From: Allomuricauda sp. CP2A
GTDB lineage: Bacteria > Bacteroidota > Bacteroidia > Flavobacteriales > Flavobacteriaceae
Direction: 5' to 3'
Assembly: GCF_001683915.1 (NCBI RefSeq)
Contig: NZ_LXTT01000070.1
Span: 1-64,000, forward strand
Length of the DNA stretch: 64,000 bases
In this document: positions 45,334 through 52,959 of the stretch, in pieces
Layout: the number at the start of each line of letters is the position of its first letter
Position numbering within the stretch: position 1 is the first letter of the stretch
The notes under the pieces: generated by a model
Told to the model about the DNA's origin: nothing
Databases searched by the model: none
The model's input: the letters and a program-made list of their open reading frames with translations, nothing else
Translations under genes and position numbers: made by a program

Positions 45334-46197
45334 ATGAAAAAGATATTGTTGCCCACCGATTTTTCCAAGAACGCTTGGAATGCCATTGATTATGCGCTCA
45401 ACTTTTTTAAAAATGAAAAGTGCACTTTTTATCTGTTGAATGCCTACACGCCATCCTTTTATAGGGTAGATTATATGTTTGGCGGGCCGGCACAAAGTGC
45501 CATACCGGACATTGGCATCGATCTTTCCCTCGAGGGGCTGGAACATGTCATGAAGCGCATCAAAAAAGAACACAAAAACCCCAACCATCAATTCAAGGCC
45601 TTGTCCGCTTTCAATACATTGACAGATGAAGTACAGGAAGTCTGTGAGGATAAAAAAATAGATATGGTGGTCATGGGAACCCAAGGGGCTTCCGGGGCCA
45701 AAGAGTTTTTCCTTGGTTCAAATACCGTTCATGTCATTAGAAAAGCCACAGTGCCCGTCTTGACGGTCCCTACAAAATATGCTTTCAAGGAAATAAAAAA
45801 AGTGCTTTTACCCACTGGATATTGGTCCAAGTACAAATCAAATGAAATAAAACCTTTGATAGATCTTGTTAAAACATTTGGAGCCGACCTGCATGTGGCA
45901 CATGTTGTGGAAGAACATGATTTGACGAGCGTACAGATGGAAAATAAAAAGCATTTGGAGCAATTACTGGAAGGAATCCCAACGGTTTTTAAAGATATTA
46001 CAGATGAATATATGCCCAATGGCCTGCACACCTATATTGAAAAGAACGCTATAGGGCTCATTGCCATGATGAACCGTAAACATTCATTTTTGGAGCGGCT
46101 TGTGCTCAAACAAAATGTAGATGCTGTGGGATACCATAGTGCGGTGCCCTTTTTGGTGCTGCCCGACACGGCTGACATATCAAAAAACCGGAAATGA
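45334..46197 (+). CDS. Universal stress protein, tandem two-domain (USP 4 of 9)
   Basis: 287 aa. The N-domain ATP motif GTQGASGAKEFFLGS lies at 115-129. The C-domain signature is MNRKHSFLERLVLKQNV and it ends VPFLVLPD. It is most like USP 7 (shared AYTP-x-x-YRVDY segment at about 38-47). A 39-bp stretch near its start is identical to one in USP 5. It overlaps the USP 5 start (stop and start share bases 46194-46197). Confidence 0.9.
   Translation: MKKILLPTDFSKNAWNAIDYALNFFKNEKCTFYLLNAYTPSFYRVDYMFGGPAQSAIPDIGIDLSLEGLEHVMKRIKKEHKNPNHQFKALSAFNTLTDEVQEVCEDKKIDMVVMGTQGASGAKEFFLGSNTVHVIRKATVPVLTVPTKYAFKEIKKVLLPTGYWSKYKSNEIKPLIDLVKTFGADLHVAHVVEEHDLTSVQMENKKHLEQLLEGIPTVFKDITDEYMPNGLHTYIEKNAIGLIAMMNRKHSFLERLVLKQNVDAVGYHSAVPFLVLPDTADISKNRK
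45349..45387 (+). repeat. 39-bp exact repeat, copy 1 (USP 4)
   Basis: The 39 bases encoding LPTDFSKNAWNAI are identical to 46212-46250 in USP 5. USP 6 is similar but has several synonymous differences. Identity at synonymous sites suggests recent duplication or gene conversion. Confidence 0.85.
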
Positions 46198-47048
46198 TGA
46201 AAAATATACTCTTGCCCACCGATTTTTCCAAGAACGCTTGGAATGCCATTTTCATGGCCGTAAAACTTTACGCCGATATGGAATGCAAATTTTATGTGTT
46301 GCACACCTTCGAGCCCAAAAAAGAAAACATTGCTGGGTTTAAAAGCAGCACCCGGGCCGGAGTGGTATACCAATCCTTGGCTGAAGCATCGGAAGGGCAG
46401 CTTGGGGAGATTATGGAATATTTAGAGAAAAACCACAAGAATCCAAAGCATAGCTTTGGGAAGTTGTCCATTTCGGGAGGGCTGGTGGAAACCATCCGGG
46501 ACCTCGTGCCAAAGTACGACATTGACACCATTGTCATGGGAACCAAAGGTGCAACCGGGGCCAAATCGGTCTTTATGGGCAGTAATGCGGTAAACGTCTT
46601 AAAAGGCATTAAGAACTGTGTTACGGTGGTAGTTCCCGAATCTTATGATTTCCAAAAACTGGAATCGTTGGTCTTTCCTACGGAGTATGTCCATTTTTTT
46701 CCAAAAAATGTACTTCAACCGCTATTGAAATTGATCACATTGTGGAATTCCAAAGTCAAAGTGTTCCATGTGGCACAGACCTTTGGCTTATCGGAGACAC
46801 AAAAATCGAACAAGGAAATCTTGAAAAAGCGGTTTGCAGGTCATCCAACCTCCTTCCATAAGGTGGTCATAAAAACCACTGTGGCAGAGGCCATACGGCA
46901 ATTTGCGGAAGAAGAAAGGACCGACATGATCGTACTGACCAACTATTCCCATGATTTTTTTGATAAATTGACACAGGAACCTGTGGTAAAAAAAGTAACT
47001 TTTAGAACCGAAATCCCTTTGATGGTCCTACCAGATTTTCAGGGATAG
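46194..47048 (+). CDS. Universal stress protein, tandem two-domain (USP 5 of 9)
   Basis: 284 aa (ATGATG at 46194/46197; either codon may start). The N-domain ATP motif is GTKGATGAKSVFMGS. The C-domain has TNYSHDFFDKLTQEPVV, a variant of the island signature, and ends IPLMVLPDF. Its start overlaps the USP 4 stop, indicating coupled translation. Confidence 0.9.
   Translation: MMKNILLPTDFSKNAWNAIFMAVKLYADMECKFYVLHTFEPKKENIAGFKSSTRAGVVYQSLAEASEGQLGEIMEYLEKNHKNPKHSFGKLSISGGLVETIRDLVPKYDIDTIVMGTKGATGAKSVFMGSNAVNVLKGIKNCVTVVVPESYDFQKLESLVFPTEYVHFFPKNVLQPLLKLITLWNSKVKVFHVAQTFGLSETQKSNKEILKKRFAGHPTSFHKVVIKTTVAEAIRQFAEEERTDMIVLTNYSHDFFDKLTQEPVVKKVTFRTEIPLMVLPDFQG
46212..46250 (+). repeat. 39-bp exact repeat, copy 2 (USP 5)
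   Basis: Identical to 45349-45387; same part of the first USP domain. See copy 1. Confidence 0.85.
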
Positions 47049-47066
47049 CATAGAAACAACAAAGAC

Positions 47067-47921
47067 ATGAAACGAATTGTACTGCCCACCGATTTTTCCA
47101 AAAATGCATGGAATGCCATTAACTATGCGCTATCCATCTTCAAAGGTGTGGAGTGCGAGTTCTTCATTGTGAACGCCTACCAAGTGGGTTCCTCTGGCCT
47201 GGCCACCAAAAGGGGAAGGGCCAATGATACCCGTTTGTTCCGGTTGATGAAAGAACAATCAGAGCGGGAGCTCAAAAGGCTTATGGAAAAAATCAAGGAA
47301 ATTGGTGACAACCCCAAACACAGTTTTACCACATTTTCCATTGCGGACAACCTTGTTAATGCCATTGGAAAGACCGTCTACAATAAGGAAGTCGATTATA
47401 TAGTGATGGGGACCAAAGGGGCGTCTGGACTTAAAGAAGTTTTTATGGGCAGCAATACCTATAAAATCATCAATGAAATAGATTTTTGCCCCATTATTGC
47501 CGTTCCCGATGAGTATACAATCAAGGATTCCATCAATACCATTGTGTTGGCAACCGGGTATGAGCATCTTTTTGAAACCTACGAGCTACATCCTCTTTTG
47601 AAGCTTGCAAAACTTTTTGACGCTGAAATATGGGTAACCCACGCTGGAAACCCAAATGAATTGACTCCCCAACAGCTTGCATCGAAAAAAGTCATGGAAA
47701 AGAAGCTGAAAAGCGTAAAGCATAAATTTGTTGAAGTGGAAAAAGGGAGTTCAATACACAGTGCCATTCAAAAAACTGTTGAAGAGAACAAGGATGTGGA
47801 CATGGTGGCCATGATAAACTACGGCCATGGATTTTTTGAAAAGCTTACCCATGAGGCCGTTATCAAGAAAGTTTCCTTCAATACCCAAGTGCCGTTTTTG
47901 GTGATGCACCTGTTTGAGTAA
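47067..47921 (+). CDS. Universal stress protein, tandem two-domain (USP 6 of 9)
   Basis: 284 aa starting MKRIVLPTDFSKNAWNAINYA. The N-domain ATP motif is GTKGASGLKEVFMGS. The C-domain has INYGHGFFEKLTHEAVI and ends VPFLVMHLF. Last of the USP 3-6 run, 18 nt after USP 5, convergent with the thioredoxin gene. Confidence 0.9.
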   Translation: MKRIVLPTDFSKNAWNAINYALSIFKGVECEFFIVNAYQVGSSGLATKRGRANDTRLFRLMKEQSERELKRLMEKIKEIGDNPKHSFTTFSIADNLVNAIGKTVYNKEVDYIVMGTKGASGLKEVFMGSNTYKIINEIDFCPIIAVPDEYTIKDSINTIVLATGYEHLFETYELHPLLKLAKLFDAEIWVTHAGNPNELTPQQLASKKVMEKKLKSVKHKFVEVEKGSSIHSAIQKTVEENKDVDMVAMINYGHGFFEKLTHEAVIKKVSFNTQVPFLVMHLFE

Positions 47922-47940
47922 ACGGAGATTCGGAATTGGT

Positions 47941-48240
47941 TTACATAAAGGATTTTACTACTTGGACAATCTCGGATTTTTGCAGTACACCAGATTGCCG
48001 CCATAGTTGTTGCCCTTTTTTGAAGAGCAGCATGGTGGGAACACCCCGCACTTGGTATTTGTTGGCCAAGGGTTGGTTTTTGTCCACATCAATCTTTACA
48101 ATTTTCACCGAATTTCCCAATTCTTCCTTCACTTCTTTGAGGATGGGCGCCAACATTTTGCACGGTCCGCACCATTCTGCGGAAAAATCGATCAGCACCA
48201 ATTGGTCAGCGTCTATCAGGTCATTAAAATTTCCTTTCAT
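47941..48240 (-). CDS. Thioredoxin
   Basis: A 99-aa thioredoxin with the redox motif WCGPCK (24-29) and the cis-Pro segment VRGVPTMLLF. No signal peptide, so cytoplasmic disulfide reduction. It shares the operator at 48291 with USP 7 on the other strand; on its side the -7 box is TAAATTGC (48268-48261) at the same 36.5-nt distance. It may supply electrons to the class II RNR, whose family uses thioredoxin; that pairing is inferred. Confidence 0.95.
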   Translation of the reverse strand: MKGNFNDLIDADQLVLIDFSAEWCGPCKMLAPILKEVKEELGNSVKIVKIDVDKNQPLANKYQVRGVPTMLLFKKGQQLWRQSGVLQKSEIVQVVKSFM

Positions 48241-48290
48241 CAGTACAACAATTTATGGATGCAATTTATGAGATCCGATTTTTTCGGGAA

Positions 48291-48304
48291 TTGATGAAAA
48301 TCAT
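48291..48304. promoter_or_regulatory. Crp/Fnr-type operator shared by thioredoxin and USP 7
   Basis: TTGATGAAAATCAT (TGA-N6-TCA). Plus side: perfect -7 box TAGTTTTG (48327-48334) ends 36.5 nt from the centre. Minus side: TAAATTGC (48268-48261), a weaker box, at the same distance. Confidence 0.78.
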
Positions 48305-48350
48305 GGTATAAGACTTGGGTCAGATGTAGTTTTGTTAAAATTAGTATGTC

Positions 48351-49193
48351 ATGATGAGGATTGTATTGCCCACGGATTTTTCAGAGAATGCATTCAATGC
48401 CATTGCATATGCAGCCAAATTAGTAAAGGATACTACCTGTATTTTTTATCTCTTGCATGCCTACACGCCACCTATTTATCGGGTGGATTATACTTTGGGC
48501 AGTCCTGGCCAACTTGGGCTCCCTGATGACCATAGATACAGTGCCGAGGTCGCTTTGGAAAAAACCAAGAAAAGAATCAAAGCCAAGTTTGACAATCCCA
48601 GGCATGAATTTGTGACCCATGCGGCCTTCAATACTTTGGAAGATGAGATCAAGACCATGGTAATCAAGGAGAACATAGATTTGATCATCATGGGAACCCA
48701 AGGTGCAACCGGGGCCAGAGAAATATTGTTTGGATCCAACACCGTTCATGTCCTTAAAAAAGCCATTGTTCCCGTTTTGGCCGTCCCATCCAATTTTGAC
48801 TTCACCCCACCTAAAAGAATAGTGTTCCCCACAGATTATGAAGTGGATTATGCGCATACGGACCTGGATTTCTTGTTGCACTTGTCAAAATTATGGGGTG
48901 CCAAACTGCATGTAATGCATGTTTCCACTCCTGATGGACTCACGCCACTACAAAAAACAAACAAGGCAAATCTCCAGAAAATGATGCACCAACACGCCCA
49001 TGAGATCCATGATCTTCCAGACCAAGAACTCGTAGAGGCCATAAATACCTTCCAAGAAGAAGTCCCTGTTGATATGTTGGCCATGGTAAAAAACAAACAC
49101 TCCTTTTTGGAGCGTCTTTTTGTGGAGCCCATAATCAAAAATATTGGGTTGCATAGCAAAGTTCCCTTTTTGGTGCTTTCGTATAACCCCTAA
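48351..49193 (+). CDS. Universal stress protein, tandem two-domain (USP 7 of 9)
   Basis: 280 aa from ATG 48351 (or 48354, giving MRIVLPTDF). The N-domain ATP motif is GTQGATGAREILFGS. The C-domain signature is KNKHSFLERLFVEPII, ending VPFLVLSYNP. It resembles USP 4 in the AYTPPIYRVDY segment. First of a USP 7-8 pair. Confidence 0.9.
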   Translation: MMRIVLPTDFSENAFNAIAYAAKLVKDTTCIFYLLHAYTPPIYRVDYTLGSPGQLGLPDDHRYSAEVALEKTKKRIKAKFDNPRHEFVTHAAFNTLEDEIKTMVIKENIDLIIMGTQGATGAREILFGSNTVHVLKKAIVPVLAVPSNFDFTPPKRIVFPTDYEVDYAHTDLDFLLHLSKLWGAKLHVMHVSTPDGLTPLQKTNKANLQKMMHQHAHEIHDLPDQELVEAINTFQEEVPVDMLAMVKNKHSFLERLFVEPIIKNIGLHSKVPFLVLSYNP

Positions 49194-49205
49194 AAACCTT
49201 GCATT

Positions 49206-50021
49206 ATGTTACAGATAGTAGTGCCCACCGATTTTTCCAATAACTCGTACAATGCGCTGTTTTATGCTGCCCAACTTCTAAAAGATAAGAAATGTACTTT
49301 TCATGTGGTGAATGTTTGCGGCAATGAAGGCGAATCAAAAATTGAGGAAGCCAAAATTGAATCTGCCCAAGGTCTAGATGCCATTTGCCATAGGTTGGTA
49401 AGGGATGTTGGCAAAAATAAAGAGCACCAACTCAAAAAAGTTTCGCTATGTGCAGATGTTAACAAAGGCATTTCCAATTATGTGGAAGAACAAAAGGCCG
49501 ACCTCATGGTCATCGGGAACAAGGCCAAAGAGGAGGTAAAGCACATTTTGTTCGGTACAAACGCCATGCAATTGGTACGGGAGGTCACTATCTGTCCCAT
49601 TCTTATTGTTCCCTTGGAGATAGATTTTAGGAACGTGGAAAAAATTGGATTTATCTCCAATTACGCCAACCCCATTTCAGAAGAGAACATCCGCGCCCTG
49701 CAATTTTTTCAAACAGTGACGGACAGTGCTCTGGTGCCGATGAGCATTGATGATGGTAAAGGCGAAAAAAGGGTCTTGGAGCACAAGAAAAGTTTTTTTT
49801 CGGCTCTTTCAGAAAAGATGTCCAAAGAGGTGGTACTGCCCGTTTTTGGGGATAAGACAAAGACCATTATGGAGTTTGTGGATTTATGGAACATAGATTT
49901 GCTCTGCATGGTGTATTATCCGCATCATTTTTTCTTGGAGTTTATTGGGAATGGAATAATTAAGGAACTGAACACCAAATTAACCGTCCCATTTTTGATT
50001 TTGTCCCATCAGGCAAATTGA
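49206..50021 (+). CDS. Universal stress protein, tandem two-domain, degenerate ATP motif (USP 8 of 9)
   Basis: 271 aa starting MLQIVVPTDFSNNS. The ATP-motif region reads GNKAKEEVKHILFGT: the second Gly is Ala and the final Ser is Thr, so ATP binding may be reduced. The C-domain has VYYPHHFFLEFIGNGII, a diverged island signature. It is 13 nt after USP 7. Its stop codon lies inside the next operator. Confidence 0.85.
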   Translation: MLQIVVPTDFSNNSYNALFYAAQLLKDKKCTFHVVNVCGNEGESKIEEAKIESAQGLDAICHRLVRDVGKNKEHQLKKVSLCADVNKGISNYVEEQKADLMVIGNKAKEEVKHILFGTNAMQLVREVTICPILIVPLEIDFRNVEKIGFISNYANPISEENIRALQFFQTVTDSALVPMSIDDGKGEKRVLEHKKSFFSALSEKMSKEVVLPVFGDKTKTIMEFVDLWNIDLLCMVYYPHHFFLEFIGNGIIKELNTKLTVPFLILSHQAN

Positions 50022-50031
50022 CTTAAATCAT
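50018..50031 (+). promoter_or_regulatory. Crp/Fnr-type operator driving USP 9
   Basis: TTGACTTAAATCAT (TGA-N6-TCA). The left TGA is also the stop codon of USP 8. The -7 box TAGCTTTA (50054-50061), 7 of 8, ends 36.5 nt from the centre. Confidence 0.7.
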
Positions 50032-50079
50032 GGCACAGGATGACAGCTTAGTGTAGCTTTAATGAAAAACCAAGTGGTC

Positions 50080-50931
50080 ATGGACAAAAGAGTGTTGTTG
50101 CCTACGGATTATTCTAAAAATGCATTGAATGCCATTAGATATGCATTAGATCTCTACAAAGATATTCAGTGTGATTTTTATATTTTGAATGCGTTTCATG
50201 TTTCGGGCTATACTTTGGACAGTATGATGGTTCCTGAACCGGGAGAGCGTTTCTACGATTTGGCCAAAAAAGAATCTGAGGAAGGGATGGAGCGGCTCAT
50301 GGAAATGATTAAACTCCACCCAGAAAACCCAAAACATCGATTCCATACCATTTGCACGTTCAACAGTTTGGTGGAAGCCATTAAGAACGTGATTGCAAAA
50401 AAGGATATTGATCTCATCGTTATGGGAACCAAAGGTTTGACCGAATCGAAGGCACGGATTTTTGGCACCAACACGGTATCGGTAATGGAAGCTATAAAAA
50501 AATGCCCTGTCATTGCCGTTCCCAGTGATTATTTATATGCTCCGCCCAAAGAAATTGTTTTTCCAACGGATTACAAAACAGACTTTAAGAAGACCGAGAT
50601 GGCCCAATTGGTGGAGATCGCAAAATTGCACGACTCAAAAATCAATGTGGTGCATATTGATAAGAACAAGGACGGAAAGTTGAACAAGCAGGAAGAAACC
50701 AATAAACGGTTATTGCAAGATATTTTGGATGGTACCGATTATGAGATCCATTTTTTGTCGGCCGTTAAAATCAGCAAGGGCATCAACCTTTTTATTGAAA
50801 GCAAGGATTGCGATATGGTTGCATTTATGAACAGAAAACATTTGTTTTTTGGCAGCATACTTTCCAATCCGTTGGTAAAGGAAATTGGGTATGAGCCCAC
50901 AATACCCATTTTAGAACTGAATGATAATTGA
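50080..50931 (+). CDS. Universal stress protein, tandem two-domain (USP 9 of 9)
   Basis: 283 aa from ATG 50080 (MDKRVLLPTDYSKN). An in-frame ATG at 50062 directly abuts the -7 box and would precede the predicted transcript start, so 50080 is preferred. The N-domain ATP motif is GTKGLTESKARIFGT. The C-domain has MNRKHLFFGSILSNPLV. Followed 13 nt later by the eRF1-like gene. Confidence 0.88.
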   Translation: MDKRVLLPTDYSKNALNAIRYALDLYKDIQCDFYILNAFHVSGYTLDSMMVPEPGERFYDLAKKESEEGMERLMEMIKLHPENPKHRFHTICTFNSLVEAIKNVIAKKDIDLIVMGTKGLTESKARIFGTNTVSVMEAIKKCPVIAVPSDYLYAPPKEIVFPTDYKTDFKKTEMAQLVEIAKLHDSKINVVHIDKNKDGKLNKQEETNKRLLQDILDGTDYEIHFLSAVKISKGINLFIESKDCDMVAFMNRKHLFFGSILSNPLVKEIGYEPTIPILELNDN

Positions 50932-50944
50932 AAAATAGGAAAGA

Positions 50945-51361
50945 ATGAAACAGGTAGGAATTTGGATGGATAAACTGGAGGCCAAGGGAGTGGTCTTTGA
51001 GGATGGGAAGGAAAGTGGTTTTCACATTCCTTCGGAAATGGACTTTTTTAACCCCAGGGGCGGTGCACGCTCCAAAACCAAATGGGGGCCCCAGGATGTG
51101 GTCCAAGACAGTAAATATTTGGAAACGGAAAAACACCAGATGAAACGCTATTTTCAAAAGATCGTGGATGCGGTCCAAGATGTAGATCAACTGGCACTTT
51201 ATGGTCCTGCGGAGGCTTCGGAAAAATTTGTAAAGGAACTTAGGGAGAACCATCCCCAATTGGCCGATAAGGTAAAAATCAAGGAGAAGGCTGATAGTAT
51301 GACCGACAACCAATTCAAGGCCATGGCCAAGCGCTTTTTTAAAATTGATGATCAGTTGTGA
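50945..51361 (+). CDS. Small eRF1-like (baeRF-type) protein
   Basis: 138 aa, no signal peptide. It starts with a short beta region (KQVGIWMDKLEAKGVVF), then a linker and a domain reading DQLALYGPAEASEKFVKELRENHP and KADSMTDNQFKAMAKRFF. This resembles small bacterial proteins annotated as translational machinery or eRF1 domain 3-like. Those relatives are proposed to act near the ribosome, but function is not established. It is cotranscribed with USP 9. Family assignment is by pattern only. Confidence 0.55.
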   Translation: MKQVGIWMDKLEAKGVVFEDGKESGFHIPSEMDFFNPRGGARSKTKWGPQDVVQDSKYLETEKHQMKRYFQKIVDAVQDVDQLALYGPAEASEKFVKELRENHPQLADKVKIKEKADSMTDNQFKAMAKRFFKIDDQL

Positions 51362-51385
51362 TGGATCTCTGATCAACCTACCAAA

Positions 51386-51399
51386 TTGATTTATATCAT
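51386..51399 (+). promoter_or_regulatory. Crp/Fnr-type operator driving the coiled-coil/Hsp20 operon
   Basis: TTGATTTATATCAT (TGA-N6-TCA). TACTTTCA (51422-51429), a weaker -7 box, lies at the standard 36.5-nt distance. Confidence 0.62.
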
Positions 51400-51446
51400 T
51401 TCACAGGAACCAACCAAACCTTACTTTCATGTTCAACTTCAAATCA

Positions 51447-51866
51447 ATGAAGGATTGGGTCATGGTTGTACAGAACAAAATAGAAAATCTTCACAATGAG
51501 CTGCAAAAATGGAAATCGCATTTGCAGTTCATAGAGGGTGAAATGTCCTTCATACAAAAGTTGTTGAACTCTTATGTCTTTGAACCCAGGACCCCCAATT
51601 TGTTTGAGCGGTTGGAACAATTCAAACAAGAATTTCTGGAATCAAAAAAAGAAAAGGAGCTGCTTAAAAAGCAGATTCGCCGTCACGAGAGCCATTTAGG
51701 AGGCATTTTTGAGTGCACCTCGGAGATTTGTGATGTCAGCTACTACGAAAAGCACAATAAATTACAGAATAGGATCCTGAACTATTTGGATGATTACCTG
51801 AACCTCAAAAACAAGGTGTACAGCTACGCAGGGTCTGTATTGAAAAGAAGGAAGCCCGTGGATTGA
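51447..51866 (+). CDS. Coiled-coil protein, paralogue 2
   Basis: About 139 aa, helical and charged, related to the products at 24687-25073 and 52411-52866 (shared ELQKWKSHLQFIEGE, FKQEFL, IRRHESHL, YYEKHNKLQ and a basic RRK tail). The start at 51447 is chosen because an in-frame ATG at 51429 overlaps the -7 box; a later ATG at 51462 is also possible. It precedes the Hsp20 gene by 63 nt. Function unknown. Confidence 0.62.
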   Translation: MKDWVMVVQNKIENLHNELQKWKSHLQFIEGEMSFIQKLLNSYVFEPRTPNLFERLEQFKQEFLESKKEKELLKKQIRRHESHLGGIFECTSEICDVSYYEKHNKLQNRILNYLDDYLNLKNKVYSYAGSVLKRRKPVD

Positions 51867-51929
51867 TGTTTGCCATACCACGGTGAATGTTTTTAAACTA
51901 AAGTTCATTAATCTTAAAACCTAATTATT

Positions 51930-52370
51930 ATGTCACTTGTAAAATTTAATGGAAAACGATTTCCATGGAACGAAAGCTTGGTCGATTTTTTTAATCGCGA
52001 TGCATTTATTGACGATGATTTCTTCAATTTGGAAAAATCCCACCCCTCAATGAATGTAAAGGAGCATGATGATGATTTTGAAATTGAGATTGCGGCCCCA
52101 GGGTTCGATAAAAAAGATTTTCAGGTCACCATGAAGGATGACGTCTTGGAAGTTTCCGCCAAAAAAAGCAAAGAGGAAACCAAAAAAGATGAGGAATACA
52201 CCCGAAGGGAGTTCAACTACAGTGCGTTTACCAGAAGTATGCAATTGCCCAATTCGGTGGACCGTTCAAAAGATGTAAAGGCAACCTATAAAAATGGCAT
52301 TCTAAAGCTGAACCTTCATAAAATGGAGGAAGCCAAGAAAAACCAAAAAAAGGTCATTGAGGTTGTTTAA
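51930..52370 (+). CDS. Small heat-shock protein, Hsp20/alpha-crystallin
   Basis: 146 aa with the alpha-crystallin domain from about 40 to the end (IEIAAPGFDKKDFQVTMKDDVLEVSAKK) and the C-terminal NGILKLNLHKMEE. An ATP-independent holdase that binds unfolding proteins. It sits between two members of the coiled-coil family, probably in the operon driven from 51386; I see no operator directly before it. Confidence 0.95.
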   Translation: MSLVKFNGKRFPWNESLVDFFNRDAFIDDDFFNLEKSHPSMNVKEHDDDFEIEIAAPGFDKKDFQVTMKDDVLEVSAKKSKEETKKDEEYTRREFNYSAFTRSMQLPNSVDRSKDVKATYKNGILKLNLHKMEEAKKNQKKVIEVV

Positions 52371-52410
52371 GTGAGAACACGCGGCAAATGGATTTCCATT
52401 TGCCGCAACA

Positions 52411-52866
52411 ATGCCAAAAGCTATGAAACCAAAAAACAAAAAAGGAACGTTCAGGGAGTGGTTCAGTGCAGCGGAACTGCACGAAGAATCCAGAAAATGG
52501 TGCTCCGAACTGAAATTTGCCAAGGACGAGCAAAAGTTCTTGAACAGTATGGTCAAGGATTATACCTTGGACATATTGGATGCTGATATGTTCAACACCG
52601 TGCAACCCGTGGTTGAGTCGTTGAAAAAGTTGGAATCCGATCTGGTCCATATCTTCAAAAAAGTCCAATTGCATGAGAACCAACTGGAGATCATGGTCGA
52701 TGAGGTGGACCAAAACAAGATGGAGAATGCCTATTTGGACACCCATTCAGAATTGGCCAAGGAAATGGAGGCCTACTTTATACAATACCGTGAGGCCAAA
52801 ACCAAGATTTTTGATGTAGTCTCCAAGGCCATCAAAAGAAAAAAGCAAAAAAAACTTCTCAATTAG
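52411..52866 (+). CDS. Coiled-coil protein, paralogue 3
   Basis: 151 aa, helical and charged, with basic ends. Shared family features: SRKWCSELKFAKDEQKFL near the start, the central LKKLESDL, QLHENQLEIM, YLDTHSELAKEME and a lysine-rich tail (KRKKQKKLLN). It starts 41 nt after the Hsp20 stop. The family's link with Hsp20 and USP genes suggests a stress role; no function is known to me. Confidence 0.65.
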   Translation: MPKAMKPKNKKGTFREWFSAAELHEESRKWCSELKFAKDEQKFLNSMVKDYTLDILDADMFNTVQPVVESLKKLESDLVHIFKKVQLHENQLEIMVDEVDQNKMENAYLDTHSELAKEMEAYFIQYREAKTKIFDVVSKAIKRKKQKKLLN

Positions 52867-52959
52867 GATGTTGGGAATCCCATTTGTTTTATTTTAATGG
52901 ATGCAGTAGAATCATTTTGAACTCTGCCCAAGCCCATTTATTATACTAATACGCCAACG

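Noticed and set aside
44391-45334. Frameshifted fusion of neighbouring USP genes
   Set aside because: Each gene has a complete two-domain product with its own start and stop; no broken domain is visible.
43549-50931. CRISPR-like or other short repeat array
   Set aside because: The repeated feel comes from homologous USP genes; there are no regularly spaced short repeats.
52862-52959. Crp/Fnr-type operator for the D-lactate-type dehydrogenase
   Set aside because: The gene would fit the regulon, but I find no TGA-N6-TCA palindrome in this gap; only an AT-rich stretch is seen.
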